Source: a virus. Taken from it: DNA of 42,121 nt. The stretch spans positions 1 to 42,121 of the IMG/VR virus record IMGVR_UViG_3300009180_000080; one strand, 5' to 3'. The notes below the pieces were generated by a model, which was given only the letters and a program-made list of their open reading frames with translations, had not been told where the DNA came from and ran no database searches. Made by a program: the position numbers and the translations under genes. Every line of letters starts with the position of its first letter. The first letter of the stretch is position 1. Shown piece after piece: positions 36,770 through 42,121 of the stretch.

Positions 36770-37504
36770 TTATTCAGCTAATTTTACAACAAAATATGTT
36801 GATGTTATATCATCTTCAGTAAATTCTAATTTTAACAATCCTTCTTCATTAATTTTAGCTTTACCATTAGCTGATTTATTGACTGCTAAAATTTCTTTAA
36901 CTATATTAGCTGAAAATGCCATTGGTTCAATACCAATTGTGTATTCACATGGTTGAACCATTTTAATTTTATTAGCAAAAGTAGCTGAGTCTCCTACTGT
37001 TAATTCAACATGTTTAATATCATCAATTTTTTTACATCCAATTTCAAACCTACCTGGTTTATCTAATGCTGAATGTGCTTTGGTGAAATTTTTAGTAAAA
37101 TCTTCATCAATTGAAAATTCAACATCATATTCTTCAGGTTCATTAATATTTGGAACACTTGGAATTAAGTCTTCACTAGACAAATAAAAATCTAAGTCAA
37201 AGTCATTATCATTAACTTTTAATTGATATGGAATACCTTGATTTCCTGTAATAACTTCAATGTTAACCATAGCTATATCCATAATGGTTAACAATTTATT
37301 AAATTGAGAAGTACTATAAATACTAATATCATTTTTACCAAGTCCTAAGTCTTTAGTAGTAGATACTAAACCAGCACAGTCTTTAGTTGGAGTAATAAAT
37401 TTTACACTCATTCCATCATCTTCTGTACTATTCCATGTAACAGATTCTACTAAACCATTTAAATGGTATTTATCAATAACTTGAGTGATATTTTTCTTTT
37501 CCAT
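36770..37504 (-). CDS. 45: Sliding clamp (T4 gp45-like)
   Basis: 244 residues, near the 228 of T4 gp45. The repeated beta-alpha-beta layout is visible: DISIYSTSQFNKLLTIMDIA parallels the IYDLNGFLGIL segment of T4. The C-terminal ANIVKEILAVNKSANGKAKI, GLLKLEF and TSTYFVVKLAE parallel its last strands. It would form the ring that holds the polymerase on DNA, loaded by the gp44/gp62-like proteins encoded at 27176 and 25867. Own promoter 14 nt upstream of the ATG. Confidence 0.8.
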   Translation of the reverse strand: MEKKNITQVIDKYHLNGLVESVTWNSTEDDGMSVKFITPTKDCAGLVSTTKDLGLGKNDISIYSTSQFNKLLTIMDIAMVNIEVITGNQGIPYQLKVNDNDFDLDFYLSSEDLIPSVPNINEPEEYDVEFSIDEDFTKNFTKAHSALDKPGRFEIGCKKIDDIKHVELTVGDSATFANKIKMVQPCEYTIGIEPMAFSANIVKEILAVNKSANGKAKINEEGLLKLEFTEDDITSTYFVVKLAE

Positions 37505-37517
37505 AACTTATATTAAT

Positions 37518-37546
37518 AATATAACAAAAAAGGCTTGGAAAACCAA
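37518..37546 (-). promoter_or_regulatory. Class 1 promoter TTGGTT-17-TATATT fused to a terminator
   Basis: -35 TTGGTT (37541-37546) in the hairpin, 17-bp spacer, -10 TATATT (37518-37523), 13 nt to the sliding-clamp ATG. Confidence 0.72.
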
Positions 37547-37550
37547 GCCT
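37531..37550 (-). terminator. Terminator hairpin after the LRR-like gene
   Basis: Perfect 8-bp stem AGGCTTGG-TTTT-CCAAGCCT with TTTTTTG after it, starting 5 nt after the stop of the 450-residue gene. Confidence 0.82.
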
Positions 37551-37555
37551 CTTTA

Positions 37556-38908
37556 TTATTGTATTACTTCTTTGGCTGTGCCAGGCGGAACATTAGAGAT
37601 ACCTGTATTAGTAATATCTAAAACACCATTTACTTTTAAATTTTTAGGCAATTGTTTGAAATCTGGATTGTTTGATAAATTCAAGTTTCCATTTATTGTT
37701 AAGTTGTCAGGCAACATTTTTAATCCTGTGTTACTAATATTTACATTATTAGTAATTGTTTTAGGAGCTTCAGAAGGCACATTGATATTTCCTAAGATTC
37801 TAATCATTAACCAATGTCTGTAAGCATCAGGACTTATACTTTCTTTATTTACAATATTATTTTCTTGTAAATACTTCATTAAGTTGATGTAAGGATACTT
37901 CAAAGCATTTTTAGCTCCTACTTCTTGTCCTTCAACATTTTTCAATTTACCAACTTCACTATCATAATACACTAAGTTGTTTTTATTGTCTGTTTTAGCA
38001 TCTAAATAATAAAGTGGTCCTATTTTATAAATGTCAAATCCATCACTGTTTCCAATTTTAAATTTACTTAAATCTAAGTTAGTATTGAATGCTTTTGGTG
38101 GTACTCTTCCTTCTTTATCTAAAACCCACTGTAAAAACTCATTTTTCAATTCAGGTTCATCATCAATATTTACATTTTTCATGTTTTTCAGTTGATTTGA
38201 CTCATAATTCAACTGATATTGATTTTCATTATCTAGTTTAGTAAATAAATAATATGGACCTTTTTTTAAGTAATCATTGAAACTAGGTCGATTCCTAGTA
38301 CACCAACTTACTCTTGCCCCACAGTTTGTTAAAACAAGATATTTTTTATAACAATCTTCATTTTCATAACAAATTTGAGGTATTTTGTAAACATAGTATC
38401 CACTTTTTGTTTTTCCTATTAGTTTAATAGGATCAATCAAAGCTTGTCTTACTTGTGGAGGAATACTATCTTGAGATTCACCTTCAGGAGCACCACTCTT
38501 TTCAAGTTTATCTTTCACACCACCCATCTTGTATTCAAAGTCTTCAAAACTCTTATATTGGTTAATGTCTTTACTAAAATCAGCTCCACCTAATGCTACT
38601 ACTTTTGGTTTCTTTTTATTTACTTCAAAAAAACCAAGTAAATCTTTTACAGCAGTATTATGATTATCATTAAAAAATCTTTGTCTTTCACTACGATCTA
38701 AACGCATATAACGAGTAAACAACCATTTTAAATAACTTCCGTCTTGAGTAGGATCAATATCAATTAAAGATTTGAATTCTTTTTCACTTACTTTATTGGG
38801 ATCCATAGGTATAGGATTTTCCTTATCTCTTATTTGAACAAAGTCTTTTTTAAGTTTATTGACTGTTTGTTCTCTTTGATTTTCTAATAATAAATCTACT
38901 AATTTCAT
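37556..38908 (-). CDS. Large protein with C-terminal leucine-rich-like repeats, unknown function
   Basis: 450 residues. The N-terminal half is charged and helical. A Cys-containing core (residues about 175-235) reads NCGARVSWCTRNRPSFNDYL then GPYYLFTKLDNENQYQLNYE. Residues 375-445 show leucine-rich-like repeats: VNISNTGLKMLPDNL, NLNLSNNPDFKQLPKNL, VLDITNTGISNVPPG. These are the pattern of LRR consensus L-x-x-L-x-L-x-x-N. Such repeats mediate protein binding. The gene lies between polymerase and clamp with no gap explained by known replisome proteins. No signal peptide. Confidence 0.75.
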   Translation of the reverse strand: MKLVDLLLENQREQTVNKLKKDFVQIRDKENPIPMDPNKVSEKEFKSLIDIDPTQDGSYLKWLFTRYMRLDRSERQRFFNDNHNTAVKDLLGFFEVNKKKPKVVALGGADFSKDINQYKSFEDFEYKMGGVKDKLEKSGAPEGESQDSIPPQVRQALIDPIKLIGKTKSGYYVYKIPQICYENEDCYKKYLVLTNCGARVSWCTRNRPSFNDYLKKGPYYLFTKLDNENQYQLNYESNQLKNMKNVNIDDEPELKNEFLQWVLDKEGRVPPKAFNTNLDLSKFKIGNSDGFDIYKIGPLYYLDAKTDNKNNLVYYDSEVGKLKNVEGQEVGAKNALKYPYINLMKYLQENNIVNKESISPDAYRHWLMIRILGNINVPSEAPKTITNNVNISNTGLKMLPDNLTINGNLNLSNNPDFKQLPKNLKVNGVLDITNTGISNVPPGTAKEVIQ

Positions 38909-38926
38909 AATATAATATAAATATGG

Positions 38927-39811
38927 TTAGAAATTAAAGAATTTGGCAACATTTGGATTCAAAGATGGAAATGAGTTAGGTCCATAAATATCATCATAAA
39001 TCCCTTGTAGTTTATTTAGTAATACATTGTTAAATCCACTATCAGTATCAGCGTATTTTTCAAGGAACTCATGAATAAACGGAGGGCTATCATTAGTAAA
39101 GGCGAGAACCTCAATACCATATGGATTTTTCTTAAGTGGTATGAACTTTATTTTGTCTCCTTCAACAATACATGAATATTGTTTATCTAAACCTTTAAAT
39201 CTAATAAGATCATTTGTAAATATTGCGGCCTTACTATTAATAGGACATTTATTTCCTAATTTACTGAATATTTGACCACTTGCTGGTTTAGACGCTATAT
39301 AATTATTAATTTGTTTTACTCCAGTTGGTTTAGCTAATTTACTGTAGTGTGTGTTTTTTACTTCATTTCTAAAATCTTGAATTTTTTTATCGATTTCTTT
39401 TTTAGGTTTACCATACATAATATCCATAATTAAACCCTTACCAAATACAGCATACATTGGTGTCATATTTGATTTCATCACATCCATTCCTTTAATGTCT
39501 AATTCTTCTGTTGGAACACCTTCTTTATTTACAATAAATTGAGCGTATCTTCTTTTACCAGCAAAATAACCTCTTTCGATCAAAACCTCCTGCTTCAACT
39601 CAAAATATTCGTTATCGCAGTTGAATAATTTCTTACAAAGATCTTGGAGAAAAGGTTTAGTTTTTTCTTGGTAGTCAGAGGTTATTTCAAGACCTACTGA
39701 AACCATTTCTTCACGGTTTTTTGTATTTACATTTGGATTGCGATGAACAATCAAATCCTTTAGTTCAAAAAATAATGAATCTGTATCACTGGTTATTATT
39801 CTGTCTTTCAT
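38927..39811 (-). CDS. 43: DNA polymerase family B, C-terminal part of a split gene
   Basis: 294 residues. It begins MKDRIITSDTDSLFFE, so the catalytic motif C (DTDS, 9-12) is nearly the first thing in the protein. FAGKRRYAQFI (KRRY 86-89) is the thumb-proximal KKRY motif; the rest is the thumb domain. It lacks motifs A and B, which are on the product of 40334-42031. Both parts must associate for activity. The start lies 26 nt inside the GIY-YIG gene. Confidence 0.9.
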   Translation of the reverse strand: MKDRIITSDTDSLFFELKDLIVHRNPNVNTKNREEMVSVGLEITSDYQEKTKPFLQDLCKKLFNCDNEYFELKQEVLIERGYFAGKRRYAQFIVNKEGVPTEELDIKGMDVMKSNMTPMYAVFGKGLIMDIMYGKPKKEIDKKIQDFRNEVKNTHYSKLAKPTGVKQINNYIASKPASGQIFSKLGNKCPINSKAAIFTNDLIRFKGLDKQYSCIVEGDKIKFIPLKKNPYGIEVLAFTNDSPPFIHEFLEKYADTDSGFNNVLLNKLQGIYDDIYGPNSFPSLNPNVAKFFNF

Positions 39812-40310
39812 GTCTTTCTATTGCTGATTTACTCATTTTTTGTTTTGTTTCGTTGGTTTTGATTTTACCAAAATGTCCGTGATTTTCTCCTGTTGGCCAT
39901 GAATCAAATACTTTCCCTTTTGATGGGTGGTTATTTTTATCAAATCTTTCTTTTGCTTTTTGACTTCTTAGTTGTTTTTCTTCTTCACTCATTTTTCTTC
40001 CTTTACTAGGTGATACTCTACCTTTTATTTTTTCACTAATCTTATCTTTAGATTCTTGTTTATGAAACGATAATCCATTTCCTCCATGAGTAATATTTTC
40101 AAGTTTGAATCCCCATGACTTGTATTGAGCTATCCAATATTTTTCCCAGTATTCCCAATCTTCTGTTGGAACTTCATCTATGTAAATCATTTTTACATCT
40201 TTTCCAAAGTTATTACAATGAACGTTTATTCTTGTTTTTGGATTAGGAGATTTACCTATGTAAATAGGAATGTTATTTCTATGTATTTCGTAAATAATAG
40301 TAGTACTCAT
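39786..40310 (-). CDS. GIY-YIG endonuclease between the two polymerase parts
   Basis: 174 residues. TIIYEIHRNNIPIYIGKS (YIG at 17-19), then KTRINVHCNN (Arg), TEDWEYWEKYWIAQYKSWGF (Glu helix) and HGGNGLSFHKQE form the nuclease domain. SKDKISEKIKGRVSPSKGRK and NETKQKMSKSAIERHERQNN are NUMOD3-type repeats. It has its own class 1 promoter and overlaps the C-terminal polymerase gene by 26 nt. Its separate start and stop, and the absence of room for an intron core, make it a free-standing endonuclease. Confidence 0.9.
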   Translation of the reverse strand: MSTTIIYEIHRNNIPIYIGKSPNPKTRINVHCNNFGKDVKMIYIDEVPTEDWEYWEKYWIAQYKSWGFKLENITHGGNGLSFHKQESKDKISEKIKGRVSPSKGRKMSEEEKQLRSQKAKERFDKNNHPSKGKVFDSWPTGENHGHFGKIKTNETKQKMSKSAIERHERQNNNQ

Positions 40311-40318
40311 ACGCTAAT

Positions 40319-40347
40319 AATGTAACATAAATATTAGATTTCTCCAA
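40319..40347 (-). promoter_or_regulatory. Class 1 promoter TTGGAG-17-TACATT at the polymerase split
   Basis: -35 TTGGAG (40342-40347) is made of the last codons (Leu-Gly-Glu) of the polymerase N-terminal gene. 17-bp spacer, -10 TACATT (40319-40324), then 8 nt to the ATG. ATATTTAT (40327-40334) overlaps it. Confidence 0.55.
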
Positions 40348-42031
40348 GCTCTTTTGCTATTTCTTCATTTACAAAGTTGATTGATTCTTGTATCAGTCTT
40401 TGACCTGTTAGTGTGATTGCTTTACTTATGAATAAGTTACCATCACTATATCTAAATGAGTTAATAGCGAATACACCATAAACGTCATTCAACTTGATCT
40501 TCATTGAGTGTTGTCTGCGATTGTAAAATTCACCTAATTCTTTATCACCTGACTTGTAAGCTTGTTTCATTTTATTTTTAAAGTCTTTACGTTTATCAAA
40601 CCAATCATTTAAAATTTCTACAATAATAGAATCTTTATCAGTTCTGAATATAGTTCCATTAGCACTCATTCTCATGTTTTTTGTTTCAACAAACTTGATT
40701 ACATCACCTACACTCATTTCCATTTGTTGGACTTTACGATCTAGTGTTACTCGTTCTACAGTTAATATTTTATTAGGATCAAGTTGTTTTAAATCATTTA
40801 AACCCCATTGATTGTCATACTTATCACGATTTTTAATACAAGCTACTAATGTTTCAATACCCATATTAAGATTACGAATAATAGAAGGATATAAACTTGT
40901 AAAATCTAAGTCACTTACCCATTCATACAAACCAGGTACTGGATCTTTTAAATAACCACCAGCGTATTCTTCATTTGGATTTCTTAACGCTGGATTCATA
41001 GTTGTAGGTTTGTTGGGACTTACGATGTTTTTACGACGTAAATAAGTTAATATGGCACCTTCATTGAGAGCAGTAGCATAATAAATATTTTCGTACGCTA
41101 CGTGGCAAAGATGACATATATTTTTAGTTAGTTCTATAAATTGAAGTTTATTATCTAACGCTACTAAGATTTCAACGTCACGTAAGTTGTAATCAATGAA
41201 TTTATGAACGTCTTCTTTAAACAAACGATCTAAACTACCTTCATATTCAATTTTTCCTAATTTAACATACTTTTCACCAATTGCTGCTAAAGCATAACTT
41301 GGTTCTTGAGACATAATAAATTTTTTATGAAGTAACATATAGTCAAGATGATTAACTCCACAAATTCTAACTGTTGATTCTTCTCTAAAGTCTCTGACTT
41401 GAACACGTTTTAATGGAGACAAACGTTTTGCTTGAGCGTCTCCTACTACTTGACACATTCTGTGATAAAGATAAGGTATATCAAAAAACTGACTGTTCCA
41501 TCCTGAAATAATTGTTGGGTCACATTCTTCAAATTTATCTAAAAATCCCATTAATAATTCACGTTCAGTATTATATGGAATAATTTCTTTACTATCTTCT
41601 TCTACTGGGTTGATTTGTCGTTTTTCATCTAAAATCAAACAGTAGTATTTTTGTAATGTGACATCATACAAAGCAACAGATGTTATTTTCATTGGTGCTC
41701 TTTTAATGTATTCTGTTGTAAGTGCACCACCAATTTCACACTCAATGTCTAAATAAACAACATTATGAAATTGAGGAGCGTCATCACTGTCTTTGTAAAT
41801 GTCTACTAGACAATTTGTTTCAATTGGAATGTCTATTTCAAAAAATTCGTTTGGTTTTGTTTTGTCCATTGATTTTGTTGGACTAACTCGTCTTCCATCA
41901 ATTGTAAAAAACTCACCTTCTTTGTCTAGTTTATAATAAGTTGGAGTGTAATCTACTTCTTGCCATCCTAATTGATCGTCTCTTATGATTGCTTTTTTAG
42001 TGTGGTAATTATAATCTATAACTTGATACAT
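40334..42031 (-). CDS. 43: DNA polymerase family B, N-terminal part (exonuclease, motifs A and B)
   Basis: 565 residues. Proofreading motifs: Exo I DIE (95-97), Exo II NSQFFD (179-184), Exo III YNLRD (281-285). Polymerase motif A is DFTSLYPS (376-383) and motif B is KLNDVYG (513-519). It stops after EIAKELGEI, before motif C. With the second part the total is 859 residues, similar to T4 gp43 (898). The truncated end abuts a GIY-YIG gene, so the gene appears split at the fingers/palm boundary. A TATATT box lies 7 nt before the ATG. Confidence 0.95.
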   Translation of the reverse strand: MYQVIDYNYHTKKAIIRDDQLGWQEVDYTPTYYKLDKEGEFFTIDGRRVSPTKSMDKTKPNEFFEIDIPIETNCLVDIYKDSDDAPQFHNVVYLDIECEIGGALTTEYIKRAPMKITSVALYDVTLQKYYCLILDEKRQINPVEEDSKEIIPYNTERELLMGFLDKFEECDPTIISGWNSQFFDIPYLYHRMCQVVGDAQAKRLSPLKRVQVRDFREESTVRICGVNHLDYMLLHKKFIMSQEPSYALAAIGEKYVKLGKIEYEGSLDRLFKEDVHKFIDYNLRDVEILVALDNKLQFIELTKNICHLCHVAYENIYYATALNEGAILTYLRRKNIVSPNKPTTMNPALRNPNEEYAGGYLKDPVPGLYEWVSDLDFTSLYPSIIRNLNMGIETLVACIKNRDKYDNQWGLNDLKQLDPNKILTVERVTLDRKVQQMEMSVGDVIKFVETKNMRMSANGTIFRTDKDSIIVEILNDWFDKRKDFKNKMKQAYKSGDKELGEFYNRRQHSMKIKLNDVYGVFAINSFRYSDGNLFISKAITLTGQRLIQESINFVNEEIAKELGEI

Positions 42032-42038
42032 TATATAT

Positions 42039-42067
42039 AATATAACAAAAAGAGCTGGTAAAACCAG
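42039..42067 (-). promoter_or_regulatory. Class 1 promoter CTGGTT-17-TATATT fused to a terminator
   Basis: -35 CTGGTT (42062-42067) in the hairpin loop and arm, 17-bp spacer, -10 TATATT (42039-42044), 7 nt to the polymerase ATG. Confidence 0.7.
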
Positions 42068-42071
42068 CTCT
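42051..42071 (-). terminator. Terminator hairpin before the polymerase gene
   Basis: AGAGCTGGT-TTT-ACCAGCTCT on the minus strand followed by TTTTTG. It lies 26 nt after the stop at 42098. Confidence 0.8.
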
Positions 42072-42097
42072 CTTTAAAATTTTTATTAATTTTACTA

Positions 42098-42121
42098 TTA
42101 AACTATTCTTATAACTTTAGC
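42098..42121 (-). CDS. Possible C-terminal end of an upstream gene
   Basis: The last seven codons before a TAA read AKVIRIV in the only open frame, and a terminator follows 26 nt later. That fits the end of a coding gene whose body is outside the window; nothing more can be said. Confidence 0.4.
   Translation of the reverse strand, partial: AKVIRIV

Noticed and set aside
39786-40334. Group I intron or intein in the DNA polymerase gene
   Set aside because: Only 23 nt separate the first polymerase part from the GIY-YIG ORF and the latter overlaps the second part, so there is no room for an intron core. No splice choice I tried restored the frame with the usual U/G boundary bases. The GIY-YIG protein is not in frame with either part and has no intein splicing motifs.
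1-42121. Alternative genetic code (recoded TAG or TGA), as in some Bacteroidota phages
   Set aside because: TGA serves as stop in many ATGA overlaps, TAG ends the gene at 3629, all large proteins are full length without read-through, and the tRNAs seen have ordinary anticodons (Trp is CCA).
1-42121. CRISPR array or transposon with terminal repeats
   Set aside because: I saw no regularly spaced direct repeats and no transposase or terminal inverted repeats; the only repeated DNA is the promoter and terminator elements.

Overview
This window looks like part of a large, strongly AT-rich, lytic tailed-phage genome (Caudoviricetes) with a T4-type replisome. Every gene I can support is read from the minus strand, so transcription runs from high to low coordinates, and many neighbours overlap by ATGA or TAATG. 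The stop codons I traced are TAA, TGA and TAG, so I see no recoding. The probable host is a Bacteroidota bacterium. The main reason is a secreted protein at 357-1514 that ends in what looks like a type IX secretion sorting domain; Shine-Dalgarno sites are also rare.

Layout in transcription order. (1) 42.1-36.7 kb, replication: a family B DNA polymerase split into two genes (40334-42031 and 38927-39811) around a GIY-YIG endonuclease gene, then a protein with leucine-rich-like repeats and a gp45-like sliding clamp. (2) 36.7-34 kb: small unknown genes and a phage groES-groEL pair. (3) 34-31.1 kb: exported and lysis proteins (HExxH protein, small membrane proteins, holin, GH19 endolysin, secreted protein). 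(4) 31.0-28.9 kb: tRNA region with Thr, Met/CAT, Trp, Gln, Glu and a second CAT tRNA, a 40-nt tRNA-Gly-like relic, two unexplained structured elements and an HNH endonuclease. (5) 28.8-24.3 kb: nucleotidyltransferase-fold protein, gp44-like clamp loader ATPase, zinc ribbon, GIY-YIG endonuclease, gp62-like clamp loader subunit, PD-(D/E)XK nuclease with a probable Fe-S cluster, and a ribbon-helix-helix protein. (6) 24.3-11.8 kb: an unbroken island of about 14 glycosyltransferases and sugar-type methyltransferases. (7) 11.9-4.2 kb: small unknown genes, two HNH-type proteins, a membrane-anchored glucosaminidase, ATP-dependent DNA ligase, UvsE-like UV endonuclease and a metallophosphoesterase. (8) 4.2-2.3 kb: a train of microprotein genes, four of which share a C-terminal [I/L]LxxYEL-type ending. 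(9) 2.2-0 kb: unknown genes, the secreted protein with the sorting domain, and a truncated SGNH hydrolase.

The regulation is unusually legible. About a dozen sites share TTGGYT, a 17-bp spacer and TATATT. At several of them the -10 element lies exactly 7 nt before the ATG, so the mRNA should be leaderless or nearly so. At five sites the -35 element lies inside a terminator-like hairpin that ends the previous unit, giving fused terminator-promoter cassettes. A second motif, ATATTTAT exactly 5 nt before ATG, precedes five other genes. All family names come from reading the sequence by eye; no database search was possible.
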